This document shows, piece by piece, positions 8,421 through 17,384 of a DNA stretch of 64,000 nucleotides. The notes under the pieces were generated by a model, which saw nothing but the letters and a program-made list of their open reading frames with translations, was not told where the DNA came from and searched no databases. The DNA comes from Dyadobacter tibetensis Y620-1 (lineage in GTDB: Bacteria > Bacteroidota > Bacteroidia > Cytophagales > Spirosomataceae), in NCBI RefSeq assembly GCF_000566685.1, contig NZ_AZQN01000005.1, positions 62,001-126,000 on the forward strand, in the 5' to 3' direction. Each line of letters begins with the position of its first letter. Position 1 is the stretch's first letter. Both the position numbers and the translations under genes were made by a program.

Positions 8421-8780
8421 TTAGTCTACAGCGTTTAATTTTTTAATTAATTGATATAACTGTTTTTTAATGGATACAATTTCTGCTTGAATGCTGTCGT
8501 AAATTTCTGTTGACATGTAACCCAAGTCTTTCGCTAGATACGTGAGATATTCTACCTCCTGGCATGACCCGTAAGATATTCCTAAATATCGAGCAAAATC
8601 CTTTTCGCTTATTTTTGCGCAGCCTTCGCTAATGTTAGTCGGAATCGAAATAACAGCTCTTCTTAATTGAGATATTAATCCAAATCTTTCCTCACTAGGA
8701 AACTCTTTAGTGATGTTATAGAGACTCAGAACGAGCTGATGACTCTGTTCCCATACATGATAGTTCCTAAAATTTCTCAT
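8421..8780 (-). CDS. four-helix bundle protein (23S rRNA-intervening-sequence protein family)
   Basis: The 119-residue protein matches the TIGR02436 family: FRNYHVWEQSHQLVLSLYNI, FGLISQLRRAVISIPTNISEG (the most conserved part) and a final helix ending QLYQLIKKLN. Members fold as four-helix bundles, form pentamers, occur in intervening sequences of spirochaete 23S rRNA genes, and are related to the Avd protein of diversity-generating retroelements. No rRNA or reverse transcriptase is nearby. The gene is clearly richer in A+T than leuC and leuD and is flanked on both sides by GGCTATCGGC-type repeats, suggesting a small mobile cassette inserted in the leucine operon (inference). Function unknown. 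Confidence 0.85.
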   Translation of the reverse strand: MRNFRNYHVWEQSHQLVLSLYNITKEFPSEERFGLISQLRRAVISIPTNISEGCAKISEKDFARYLGISYGSCQEVEYLTYLAKDLGYMSTEIYDSIQAEIVSIKKQLYQLIKKLNAVD

Positions 8781-8856
8781 CGGAGAGGGGGTTAAAAGAT
8801 TGCTGCTCCCAGATTACTAATCAACCTGCCGATCTGACTATTGACTACCAAAAGTT

Positions 8857-8886
8857 GACGGCCGATAGCCTTTAGCCGACGGCCGC
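8857..8886. repeat. GGCTATCGGC-type repeat cluster R3
   Basis: GACGGCCGATAGCC followed by TTTAGCCGACGGCCGC, inverted copies of the unit seen in R1 and R2, runs into the leuC stop codon. It marks the upstream side of the four-helix-bundle cassette. Confidence 0.6.
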
Positions 8887-10289
8887 TACATCAACTCCCT
8901 AGGATCCGTCACTACGCCGGTTACGGCTGCTGCGGCGGCTACTAGGGGGCTGGCCAAAAGGGTGCGTGCTCCCGGACCTTGGCGGCCTTCGAAGTTACGG
9001 TTAGAGGTACTTACCGCATATTTTCCAGCCGGAATCTTGTCGTCGTTCATGGCTAAACATGCCGAACAACCTGGCTGACGTAGGGAGAACCCTGCCTCGG
9101 TAAGGATGTCTAAAATTCCTTCTTCTTTGATCTGCGCCTCTACCACATGCGAGCCAGGTACGATCCAGGCCGTTACATGCTCGGCTTTTTTGCGACCTTT
9201 CACAATGGAAGCGAAGGCACGGAAATCTTCGATACGACCATTGGTGCAGCTACCAATGAATACATAATCGATTCTCTTGCCCAACATCGATTCGTTCTCA
9301 TGGAAGCCCATGTAATTCAGCGATTTTTCATAGGTAGCTTTTCCACTTCCCAAGTTTTCTCCTGAAGGAATCTGATTGGTGATGCCCTGACCCATACCCG
9401 GATTTGTTCCGAAGGTAATCATCGGCTCTATGTCAGCTGCGTTAAAAGTGTATTCCTTGTCGAAGGTGGCGTCAGCATCGGTTTTCAATGTTTTCCAGTA
9501 AGCAAGGGCTTCATCCCATTTCTCACCTTTAGGAGCATATTCACGCCCTTCTATATAGTCAAAAGTGGTTTGGTCGGGGGCGATCATACCACCCCGTGCA
9601 CCCATTTCGATGCTCATGTTACAAACCGTCATACGCCCTTCCATGCTCATGTTCTCAAACACATCGCCAGCATATTCCACAAAATAACCCGTAGCTCCCG
9701 CCGTGGTCAATTGGGAAATAATATACAGGGTAACATCTTTGGCGGTAACGCCTTTTCCTAGAATACCATTTACATTCACCCGCATCTTTTTGGGCTTGGG
9801 CTGCATGATACACTGAGATGAAAGCACCATCTCTACTTCGGAAGTACCAATACCAAAGGCAATTGCGCCGAAAGCTCCGTGGGTAGAAGTATGGGAGTCT
9901 CCACAAACGATGGTCATACCGGGGAGGGTGATGCCGTTTTCAGGCCCTACCACGTGAACGATACCATTCTGTGCATGGCCCAGTCCCCAGTGAGAAATAC
10001 CATGCTTGGCAGAGTTCTCTTCCAAAGCCTTCAGCTGATTGGCCGAAAGAGGATCCTGAACAGGAAGGTGTTGGTTGATGGTGGGGGTATTATGATCGGC
10101 CGTTGCGAAGGTGCGCTCTGGATACATCACGCCGACATTTCTATTTTTTAGGCCAAGAAATGCTACCGGACTCGTTACTTCATGGATAAAGTGACGGTCG
10201 ATGAAAAATACATCGGGACCATCCTGGATCTGACGAACCACGTGGGCATCCCACACTTTGTCGAACAGGGTACTTGCTTGCTTACTCAT
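8886..10289 (-). CDS. leuC: 3-isopropylmalate dehydratase large subunit
   Basis: LeuC carries the [4Fe-4S] cluster of isopropylmalate isomerase. Cluster cysteines are visible in FIGSCTNGR and [38 protein letters not shown] and [17 protein letters not shown] are further aconitase-family phrases. I take the start at [16 protein letters not shown] (467 residues); upstream in-frame residues overlap a small reading frame and are not family-like. It is the first gene of the leucine cluster. Confidence 0.95.
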   Translation of the reverse strand: MSKQASTLFDKVWDAHVVRQIQDGPDVFFIDRHFIHEVTSPVAFLGLKNRNVGVMYPERTFATADHNTPTINQHLPVQDPLSANQLKALEENSAKHGISHWGLGHAQNGIVHVVGPENGITLPGMTIVCGDSHTSTHGAFGAIAFGIGTSEVEMVLSSQCIMQPKPKKMRVNVNGILGKGVTAKDVTLYIISQLTTAGATGYFVEYAGDVFENMSMEGRMTVCNMSIEMGARGGMIAPDQTTFDYIEGREYAPKGEKWDEALAYWKTLKTDADATFDKEYTFNAADIEPMITFGTNPGMGQGITNQIPSGENLGSGKATYEKSLNYMGFHENESMLGKRIDYVFIGSCTNGRIEDFRAFASIVKGRKKAEHVTAWIVPGSHVVEAQIKEEGILDILTEAGFSLRQPGCSACLAMNDDKIPAGKYAVSTSNRNFEGRQGPGARTLLASPLVAAAAAVTGVVTDPRELM

Positions 10290-10315
10290 ATTTTTTATAG
10301 ATAAATTTTTCGCCA

Positions 10316-10366
10316 TTAATAGCTCCCAGACCATGCCCATTCCCCCCGAGGGAGGAATCTGTTCAT
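10316..10366 (-). other. short upstream reading frame before leuC (16 aa)
   Basis: ATG to TAA encodes [16 protein letters not shown], 26 nt before the leuC ATG. A possible -7 element, ATTACTTTG, ends 19 nt upstream (10386). It has the same length as the leu and ilv leaders but only one Leu codon, and no terminator follows, so it does not look like an attenuator of the same kind. Translation is unproven. Confidence 0.35.
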
Positions 10367-10674
10367 AGAAAAGGAATTAACACTACAAAGTAATGGATAT
10401 TCCCTGGTTTTAGGATAACGTTAAAAGTTCAAAAAATAGCGATTTTGGTTTTTTTATGGGGACTGGGCGGGGATTGGTATTTTCAGGATGGAGACAGCGT
10501 CGAACCCCTCCCGAATAAAAGACTGAAAAGCAAGCAGCAGTGAAGCAGCCCCAGCAGTATATATGCCGTTGGTGGAGAGTTACTTGGAGGTTTAAACTAT
10601 TGGTAACTTAGAGCATCGGTCTCAAACTATATATTCAATCCTAGTCTTTACAAGCGATAGAAATCAAACTACCA
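10367..10674. other. intergenic region between leuC and the helicase gene
   Basis: It holds the possible leuC promoter near 10386-10420 and no reading frame that resembles a gene. A half-site TAGCGATTTT, similar to half of the leu/ilv palindrome, is at 10437-10446. Composition shifts to AT-rich towards the helicase gene. Confidence 0.5.
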
Positions 10675-13600
10675 CTAGACACCGTTTTTATGTTCATCAC
10701 GAGAGGGTTCAAGAATTTTTATAAACTCACCAACAACTCTCATTTCGGCACCATTTTCTTCATTAATAATAATGTCTTTATATGAGTTATCATATGAATT
10801 GGGTCGTAATATAACAGACGTGTGTTCCCAGCTGTCTTCTAAAATTACTTTCTCACTTGAATAAGTTTTGATAGTAAATGCAGAGTTAAAATCTTGGTCA
10901 CGAAAATCTATATTTTCGACTAAAACAATTTTTCCATTTCTACTTCCTCCCCTGTAAGGTTTAAATAAGCAAATTGAATTATTGGGGATTACACGGTTCA
11001 TGGACTCTCCGACTATTTTGCACGCGAAATAGTCATTATCATGACGAATGCTTTCTGGACCTTCAATGAATGTAAACTCTTTTGCCGATTGCATTTCGCT
11101 GAATGACCCAGCAGCTGCATAAAAGTCATATAGGGGAACGGGATTGTTTAATTTATGTTCTAAATTCTGAGCAATATTCCGCTGTGTATTATTAACTCGA
11201 ATATTTTGTGAAGAATATGATGCATCTCCTTTCTGCTCCAAATAGTTGAACATATTAATGGCAACTGGATTGGCCAAATTGAATCGAATTTTTACAACAG
11301 GAATTTGTTTACCGTTATTATCTTTCATTGAGGTTTGTTCGACCTGATCTAATGCTGGACTTACCTCACCCATATAATAAAAGTCGACACCTTCATCATT
11401 ATTTTTCTTGATGAATAGAGGCAGTCTAATTGGTCCATTATGACCCAATATAGATTGAACGTCTTTGCTTTCAATTTTTCGATTAGATTTTGACATCCAA
11501 TCGAACTCACGGTTGTTTACAAATTTATCCTCATATTTTGTTGACTCAGAAATATGCTCTTCCTTATGATAATTTACGAAAATTGGACAATGTGAGTTGT
11601 CTTGACTAACTAAGTAACCTCCAACGTTTTGCGCTATAGGATTTTCGCGTGCATTCAATATTCTAAACACATCTTTACGAGAGTACTTCCTATAAAGTAC
11701 AAATCCATTCTGCCAACTCTCGAGTACAAAAGATTTATCGAATTGATGTATGGAGTATTTGGTGGAGTCTAGAAGGAAATTTTTAAAAGTGTCCTCCCCT
11801 AAGTGTGATAAAAACTGACTAGACAATATAAACTTGCCGTCTTCAACCTTCAAAATATCTAAATCATAAACATCTTTTATAGAAAGCATTTTACCTCCTT
11901 TCTTCTCCCTAGTAAACTCAAAATTCAAATTAAGAACGCATGAGTTGATGGTTTCTTCAGATGTGTAGTACTTATACTTTGTAAAAACTTCTTCTTGTAA
12001 TTCTTTTACAGATAGACTGTGTGATTCTATTAATAATTTGATGATCAAGCTTTCCTCAACTCTTTTAGAATTATTGATTTCTTTAGAGAATAACGATAAC
12101 AATTTAACCTGCTGCTGAGATAAATTGGAGATGAGATCGCTCTCCACTTTGATAACAAACTGGTAATACGAACCGGAATAATTAACGTAGAGATAAGGGT
12201 CTCGTGAACCGTGCTCTATAAAGTCCATCATCATTGGAATCCTGCCTAACTTAAATTTCAAAAGCTGATAATCCTTTCTCAAATCAGACCACAGCTGCAT
12301 GTTAGCAGTATCAATGGATTGAAAGATTTTTTCTTTCGTAATCTTATCAAAATTAATGGTAGATGCTCCAGGAAGCATCCTACTACCTTCAGTAATTAAT
12401 TTCCTGAGAGTATCTTTGTTATAGGAGGTGTCACCATACAGTGCAATTGGTATTAGGTAATTCGTATCATAATTTCCGATGAAATCAATGACCGTTAAAT
12501 ACCCTTTTCCCTCAGTTTTTCTTAATCCTCTGCCTAGTTGTTGGATAAAAACGATTGCAGATGCTGTAGGTCGAAGCATGATAATCTGGTTGATTTTAGG
12601 AATATCAATTCCTTCATTGAAAATATCGACCGTAAAAATATAATCTAGCTTTTCTCTTAAATCCTCCGATTCTAATTTTTCAATAGCGATAGCTCTTTCT
12701 TCGGCAGAGCTATCGCCTGTCAAAGCAACAGTTTTATAGCCTTTTAAGTTGAACAAAGCGGATAGTGCTATGGCTTCCTGTTTTCTTGAGCAAAAAACCA
12801 GTCCTCTGGTAATACCATTGTCACTTCCATAGAACTTCGCCTGCTCAATGATTCTGTCAACTCTTTCAGTTGAAACTAATAGATTAAAGTCTGAAAAATT
12901 TTCAATCACCTTGTTGTTAACAACCAAGTCGGTGACTCCATAATAGTGAAAGGAACTCAACATGTCCTCTTCCATTGCTCTATTTAGCCTGATTTCGTAA
13001 GCAATAGTATGGTCAAATAAATGGAATATGTCATTTCCATCCGTCCGCTCAGGCGTGGCTGTCATCCCCAGAAGAAACTTTGGTTCAAAGTGTTTTATCA
13101 ATCGTATGTAAGAATCAGCACCGGACCGATGGGTTTCATCAATGATGAGGTAATCAAAATGCGTTTTTGAGAAGTATTGGAGGTTGGAAGGCTTTGAAAT
13201 AGTTTGGATGGTTGTAAATATAAAATCAGACTCTAAATCCCTTTTATCGCCAGAAAACAAACCCATCGTTTTATTTTCCCCAAAAACATTTCGGAATGTT
13301 TTTAATGAATCTTGAGCAATTGTTAATCTATGAACTACAAACAAAAGTCTTTTCGGATTTAAGGCCTTGGCATCGAATGCTGATAAATAGGTTTTGCCTG
13401 TTCCTGTTGCAGAAATTATTAACGCTTTATTCTTTTTCTTCGCACGCAGATTTAGAAGATTTTTTAATGCTTCCGACTGCATTGAGTTTGGTATTATTAA
13501 AGTTGAAGGATCAACCAATCTCTCCTGCTCAGGGCGATTATTTAAAATCGATTGCTTTTGGAATATGTCTTCATATGACGCTATAAACTCGGAATTTACC

Positions 13601-14145
13601 GGAATACCATTTTCGAAATCTAACTGAAACTCGTGAAGAACCTTTTCAACAAGTCCACTTTCATCTAATGCAGAAACTTTAATATTCCATTCTTTATTAG
13701 TTGATAATGCCTGGGCTGTTAAATTGCTACTCCCAACGATTAGATTATAATACTCTTCGCTCCGGAAGATGTATCCTTTTGCATGAACATTCCCAGATGT
13801 TGCAATTCTTAAATCTATATTTTTGAATTGAATTAACCTTTTTAAGGCTTCAGGCTGAGTGAAATTTAAATATTGAGAAACTAAAATTTTACCACTTATA
13901 CCTCGATCTTCGAGCTGCTTCAGCTGGTTAATTATGGTGGCAATGCCACTTGTAGTTACAAAGGCTACAGATATTAAAAACTGATTACAGTTTTCTAGTT
14001 CGTGAATTATGGTTGAAAGAACTTTTTTTGGGGGATTCTTCTGGTTTACAAGAAGCTCCGGTTGGTAATCATAATTAGATAAAATGGATTTATCCACGAA
14101 ACCCGTATGTAGGCTATTCGTGAATATTTGTGTTAACTTATCCAT
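10675..14145 (-). CDS. PLD nuclease - SF2 helicase - DUF3427 - S24 peptidase-like protein
   Basis: This 1156-residue protein has several parts in order. Residues ~40-190 are an HKD (phospholipase D-like) nuclease with H121-A-K123 and GSSN at 138-141. Residues ~215-590 are an SF2 helicase with Walker A ATGTGKT (246-252), DETH (336-339), TATP near 363 and GRGLRKTEGKG. A DUF3427-like region follows. The C-terminus (~1030-1150) is a LexA/S24-like domain with Ser in VGESMN (S1048) and a possible dyad Lys in TIKTY (K1093). PLD-helicase-DUF3427 proteins are suspected defence nucleases; the S24 tail suggests self-cleavage or regulation (inference). It overlaps the upstream Nudix gene by 8 bp, so the two are translationally coupled. 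The region is much AT-richer than the leu and ilv genes, consistent with transfer. Confidence 0.85.
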   Translation of the reverse strand: MDKLTQIFTNSLHTGFVDKSILSNYDYQPELLVNQKNPPKKVLSTIIHELENCNQFLISVAFVTTSGIATIINQLKQLEDRGISGKILVSQYLNFTQPEALKRLIQFKNIDLRIATSGNVHAKGYIFRSEEYYNLIVGSSNLTAQALSTNKEWNIKVSALDESGLVEKVLHEFQLDFENGIPVNSEFIASYEDIFQKQSILNNRPEQERLVDPSTLIIPNSMQSEALKNLLNLRAKKKNKALIISATGTGKTYLSAFDAKALNPKRLLFVVHRLTIAQDSLKTFRNVFGENKTMGLFSGDKRDLESDFIFTTIQTISKPSNLQYFSKTHFDYLIIDETHRSGADSYIRLIKHFEPKFLLGMTATPERTDGNDIFHLFDHTIAYEIRLNRAMEEDMLSSFHYYGVTDLVVNNKVIENFSDFNLLVSTERVDRIIEQAKFYGSDNGITRGLVFCSRKQEAIALSALFNLKGYKTVALTGDSSAEERAIAIEKLESEDLREKLDYIFTVDIFNEGIDIPKINQIIMLRPTASAIVFIQQLGRGLRKTEGKGYLTVIDFIGNYDTNYLIPIALYGDTSYNKDTLRKLITEGSRMLPGASTINFDKITKEKIFQSIDTANMQLWSDLRKDYQLLKFKLGRIPMMMDFIEHGSRDPYLYVNYSGSYYQFVIKVESDLISNLSQQQVKLLSLFSKEINNSKRVEESLIIKLLIESHSLSVKELQEEVFTKYKYYTSEETINSCVLNLNFEFTREKKGGKMLSIKDVYDLDILKVEDGKFILSSQFLSHLGEDTFKNFLLDSTKYSIHQFDKSFVLESWQNGFVLYRKYSRKDVFRILNARENPIAQNVGGYLVSQDNSHCPIFVNYHKEEHISESTKYEDKFVNNREFDWMSKSNRKIESKDVQSILGHNGPIRLPLFIKKNNDEGVDFYYMGEVSPALDQVEQTSMKDNNGKQIPVVKIRFNLANPVAINMFNYLEQKGDASYSSQNIRVNNTQRNIAQNLEHKLNNPVPLYDFYAAAGSFSEMQSAKEFTFIEGPESIRHDNDYFACKIVGESMNRVIPNNSICLFKPYRGGSRNGKIVLVENIDFRDQDFNSAFTIKTYSSEKVILEDSWEHTSVILRPNSYDNSYKDIIINEENGAEMRVVGEFIKILEPSRDEHKNGV

Positions 14146-14533
14146 TTATTACCAACTTATTCACTATCGGTAGGTCCGCAGCTGCCCAATCCAACTTTTT
14201 GAGATCAGAGATACCTAGCCATTTGCAATCTATATGCTCTATAAGTGTGAGTTCCCGTGTTTCAGCTTCACAAATAAAACCGTGCATTGTCAGTTCGAAA
14301 TCTGGGTATTCATGTTCCACCGTAAGGAATAGGGACTTAATATTTATTGAGATGTTCAACTCTTCTGACAACTCTCGATGTAAAGCTGCCTCTTTTGATT
14401 CTCCATCTTCAATTTTCCCTCCGGGAAATTCAAACTTCTCAGAAATATAAAGAAATTTGTTTTTCGGCCTTTGAACACATAGAATCAGATCTTTATAGTA
14501 TACTATTCCTGCAACAACTTCAATTTTCTTCAT
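14138..14533 (-). CDS. Nudix (MutT-like) nucleoside triphosphate pyrophosphohydrolase
   Basis: The 131-residue protein has the complete Nudix box GX5EX7REUXEEXGU-like at GGKIEDGESKEAALHRELSEEL, after VVAGIVYYKDLILCVQRP. It resembles MutT/CTP pyrophosphohydrolases that remove (d)NTPs, including oxidised or modified ones. It overlaps the helicase gene by 8 bp and precedes it on the same strand, so the pair is an operon and the Nudix enzyme probably supports the system, perhaps by altering the pool of modified nucleotides (inference). A second Nudix protein at 34385-34807 is in an unrelated context. Confidence 0.9.
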   Translation of the reverse strand: MKKIEVVAGIVYYKDLILCVQRPKNKFLYISEKFEFPGGKIEDGESKEAALHRELSEELNISINIKSLFLTVEHEYPDFELTMHGFICEAETRELTLIEHIDCKWLGISDLKKLDWAAADLPIVNKLVING

Positions 14534-15181
14534 TATTTCTATTTAATCCGGTATCTGGTAACTACTTTATTTCTCGAGTCTCTAGGTGTCTAGGTACCCC
14601 CACTTTATTTGGTAACGAACTATGCTTCGCATGTTTTGAGCACTTTAAACTCGTAGAAATTGGTCATTTCAACTCCCACGATCGCTACTTTTAGAATCCT
14701 TTTCTAAAAGTTTCCATTTCCTTTATTCTAACCGAATTCCCAACAAATATACACTTGGATTTTTATTTTGATATATATTGATTAGCCTTAGTCACTGGTT
14801 ATTATCTAATATGGCTCCGTCCAGAGCTAAAATGGAAATTTCATAGCATGGGTCTTCCTTTAGATTTTAAATAGATAAAACTCTTATATTAATGCCCTGT
14901 ATTTTCAATTAATTAAAGCCTTCCCATTTCTATCACGGTTATTCCTATCAACTAAAAAATGAAAAGTTGAGACGTAAAGGAGATAAGAGGGAATGTTCTC
15001 AGACTTATTAGATCTGAAAGAAGCTAATCAATTATATATTGAATATCTATTCTTGTTTGCACATACATGTTTTACCATGGTAGTAATATGTACAAGGTAG
15101 TTTTGCGACTTCTTAGCCTGATAATAAACTGTTGAAAGATCATCTGGAAATATATATATTGAGATTGTTTTTACTGTATCT
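14534..15181. other. AT-rich intergenic region upstream of the Nudix-helicase operon
   Basis: No plausible gene was seen over about 650 bp. On the minus strand TATATTTG (14751-14744) matches the -7 consensus TAnnTTTG, giving a possible promoter with a long 5' leader. An inverted repeat ACTTTTAG/CTAAAAGT (14687-14694, 14704-14711) lies just downstream and could be an operator or a hairpin. The rest is featureless by eye. Confidence 0.45.
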
Positions 15182-16027
15182 TCACCTCCTCTTCGGCGTT
15201 CTGCCAAATTTTTCTTTATAGGTCTTTATAAAATGGGAGACGCTTTCGTAGCCTATTTCGGCTCCTATTTCCGATACATTTTTTGGGCTGTTACGGAGCA
15301 GGAAATCGGCGTAGTCGAGGCGTTTGTTTTTGAGCCATAGGGCCGGGGAGGTGCTGAACTCTTCCTGAAAGTCGCGCTTGAATACCGACAGGCTACGGCC
15401 CGAAAGCTTGGCGAGCTCCGCCAGGGTAAGGGGCTTGAGGTAATAGCTGTTCATCAGAAACGACAAGTCTACCTTTTCCCCCTTATGTAGTCCGTATAGG
15501 ATGGAGCGCAACTGTCGGGAGGGCTCCAGCTCCAGCAGGTGCAGGAGTAGTTCCTGAAATTTGAGCCTCAAAAAATGATTCTTAAGCTCCTCTCTGGAGT
15601 GGAAGTAGGGGAAGATAGACTGGATGAATTTCTCAAAATTGTCGTCCGACTGCAGTAGCAGAATAGGATACTGACTGTGTGCCTGTTCGTTTTCGGCGCT
15701 GAAGAGCTCGGGATGCAGGCTGACAAACTCTTTCAATAATTTTTCGTCAAAAAAAAATACTAGACTTTTATAGGCCTCGTTGATCGACTCCGACATGAGG
15801 TAGAAGCCCCGCTGGACGAAGAGGATATCCCCCTTTTGTACATGTACTTCCTGGGTTGGGCTGGTAAATTTTTTCTCCCCTTCCAACACCACTATAACCG
15901 CATGTTCCTCGAAAAACACATCGTATTTGGAGGGGTAAATTTCGTTGCGATAGGCCACAAAGGTCATGTCCTGAATCTTGAGAGATTCAAATTCCTGGGC
16001 GCTGATATCGGAGGGGACGCGGAGCAT
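15182..16027 (-). CDS. AraC-family transcriptional regulator
   Basis: The 281-residue protein has an N-terminal cupin-like sensing domain (VVLEGEKKFTSPTQEVHVQKGDILFV) and a C-terminal double helix-turn-helix: LTLAELAKLSGRSLSVFKRDFQEEF and NVSEIGAEIGYESVSHFIKTYKEKFGRTP. It begins 9 bp after ilvA in the same direction, so it is probably cotranscribed at the end of the ilv operon. The ligand is unknown; a role in branched-chain amino acid control is possible from position only. Confidence 0.9.
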   Translation of the reverse strand: MLRVPSDISAQEFESLKIQDMTFVAYRNEIYPSKYDVFFEEHAVIVVLEGEKKFTSPTQEVHVQKGDILFVQRGFYLMSESINEAYKSLVFFFDEKLLKEFVSLHPELFSAENEQAHSQYPILLLQSDDNFEKFIQSIFPYFHSREELKNHFLRLKFQELLLHLLELEPSRQLRSILYGLHKGEKVDLSFLMNSYYLKPLTLAELAKLSGRSLSVFKRDFQEEFSTSPALWLKNKRLDYADFLLRNSPKNVSEIGAEIGYESVSHFIKTYKEKFGRTPKRR

Positions 16028-16036
16028 GCAGGCAAT

Positions 16037-17290
16037 TTACACTAAAAACTGAAACAAATCGGGTTGGTCATTTAGGTATTCATATACGATTTTGGCTTCG
16101 TCCATACGTGCGAGCAGGGGTTGGAAATCTTCCCGGTTTTTTAGTTCTATTCCTACCAGGGCGGGGCCTTGTTCTCTGCTGGTTTTCTTGACATATTCGA
16201 AGCGGGCCACGTCGTCGTTGGGACCCAGCACGTTGAGAAATTCCCGGAAGGCGCCAGAGCGCTGGGGGAACCGGATGATGAAATAGTGCTTCAGTCCCTC
16301 GAAAAGCATGGAGCGCTCTTTGATCTCCTCGGTACGGGTGATGTCGTTATTCCCTCCGCTGATGAGCAATACCACATTCTTGCCTTTTATTTCTTCTCTG
16401 ATCTGGTCCAGGGCCGCCACGGTGAGGGCTCCTGCTGGTTCGGCCACAATGGCCTCTTCGTTATAGAGCTGCAGGATCGAAGAGCATACCCGGCCTTCAG
16501 GAATCAGTATGATCTTTTCAAGGCTTTTGCTGCATACCTGGAAAGTGATGTCGCCAGCACGGCGCACGGCGGCTCCGTCTACAAACTTATCGATATGCTC
16601 CAGGGTTACCACTTGTCCGGCGGCTAGGGAGTCGTGCATGGTGGGGGAGCCTAGTGGTTCCACGCCTATGAGTTTGGTCTGAGGGGAGAGCTGCTTAAAT
16701 ACAGTAGAAATGCCTGAGGCCAGCCCGCCACCGCCTATGGCCATCAGCAGATAGTCGATGTTAAAATCGGCATCTTTAAAAATTTCCAGTCCGACGGTCC
16801 CCTGGCCCTCTATGACCTGCAGGTCGTCGAAGGGGTGAACGAAGACGGCGTTCGTGGCTTCGCGGTAGTCCATTGAGGCATGGTAAGCATCGTCGTAGGT
16901 ATCACCCACCAGGTGGATTTCTATCCATTCTTTTCCAAACAAGCGTACCTGTTTCACCTTTTGGGCCGGGGTGGTGGTAGGCATGAAAATGGCTCCTTTT
17001 ACCTGCATTTTCTGGCAGGCATAGGCGACGCCCTGGGCGTGGTTGCCGGCGCTGGCGCATACCACTCCTTCTGCCAGCTGCTGCATGCTCAAACTAGCCA
17101 TTTTGTTATAGGCTCCGCGTATTTTGTAGGAGCGAACGGTTTGCAAATCCTCCCTTTTCAGGTAGACATTGGCTTGATATTGCTCGGAAAGATGCTGGTT
17201 GTGCAGCAGTGGGGTATGGTTGATCACTCCCCGAAGTCGCTCGGCGGCCTTAAAGATATGGTCCAGGGATGGGCTGTTATTGGTTTTCAT
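16037..17290 (-). CDS. ilvA: threonine ammonia-lyase (threonine dehydratase), biosynthetic
   Basis: IlvA deaminates threonine to 2-oxobutanoate, the first step to isoleucine. The PLP lysine is in VRSYKIRGAYN (K56 from the chosen ATG), the phosphate loop is AIGGGGLASG and SGGNNDIT lies near the end of the fold. The last ~90 residues (FEGLKHYFIIRFPQRSGAFREFL) form one ACT-like allosteric domain. The start ATG at 17290 is preferred over an in-frame TTG twelve bases upstream. A terminator-like hairpin ends about 11 nt before the start. Confidence 0.94.
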   Translation of the reverse strand: MKTNNSPSLDHIFKAAERLRGVINHTPLLHNQHLSEQYQANVYLKREDLQTVRSYKIRGAYNKMASLSMQQLAEGVVCASAGNHAQGVAYACQKMQVKGAIFMPTTTPAQKVKQVRLFGKEWIEIHLVGDTYDDAYHASMDYREATNAVFVHPFDDLQVIEGQGTVGLEIFKDADFNIDYLLMAIGGGGLASGISTVFKQLSPQTKLIGVEPLGSPTMHDSLAAGQVVTLEHIDKFVDGAAVRRAGDITFQVCSKSLEKIILIPEGRVCSSILQLYNEEAIVAEPAGALTVAALDQIREEIKGKNVVLLISGGNNDITRTEEIKERSMLFEGLKHYFIIRFPQRSGAFREFLNVLGPNDDVARFEYVKKTSREQGPALVGIELKNREDFQPLLARMDEAKIVYEYLNDQPDLFQFLV

Positions 17291-17305
17291 GGTATGAAGC
17301 AAAAA

Positions 17306-17329
17306 GGCCTTACGGGAAACCGTAAAGCC
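17306..17329 (-). terminator. terminator-like hairpin just upstream of ilvA
   Basis: In the minus direction GGCTTTACGG, loop TTTC, CCGTAAGGCC (9 of 10 pairs) is followed by TTTTT. Its position between ilvC and ilvA suggests partial termination within the operon. A leader peptide is not visible. Confidence 0.6.
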
Positions 17330-17345
17330 AATTTATTTAAATAAT

Positions 17346-17371
17346 CCTGCAGCAGATTGAGCTGCTACAGG
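17346..17371 (-). other. stem-loop downstream of ilvC
   Basis: CCTGTAGCAG and CTGCTGCAGG (minus strand) pair over 10 bp with one G-U around a 6-nt loop. No T run follows directly. It may be an mRNA 3' stabiliser or processing site between ilvC and ilvA. Confidence 0.5.
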
Positions 17372-17384
17372 AACGATGATATGC

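Noticed and set aside
10600-14620. TGGTAAC at both ends of the AT-rich block as attachment-site repeats
   Set aside because: A 7-base match is too short, it occurs more than once on one side, and no integrase or tRNA is present.
16880-17344. Long open frame antisense to ilvA
   Set aside because: It is a shadow of ilvA codons; ilvA is certain and the antisense protein has no recognisable family features.
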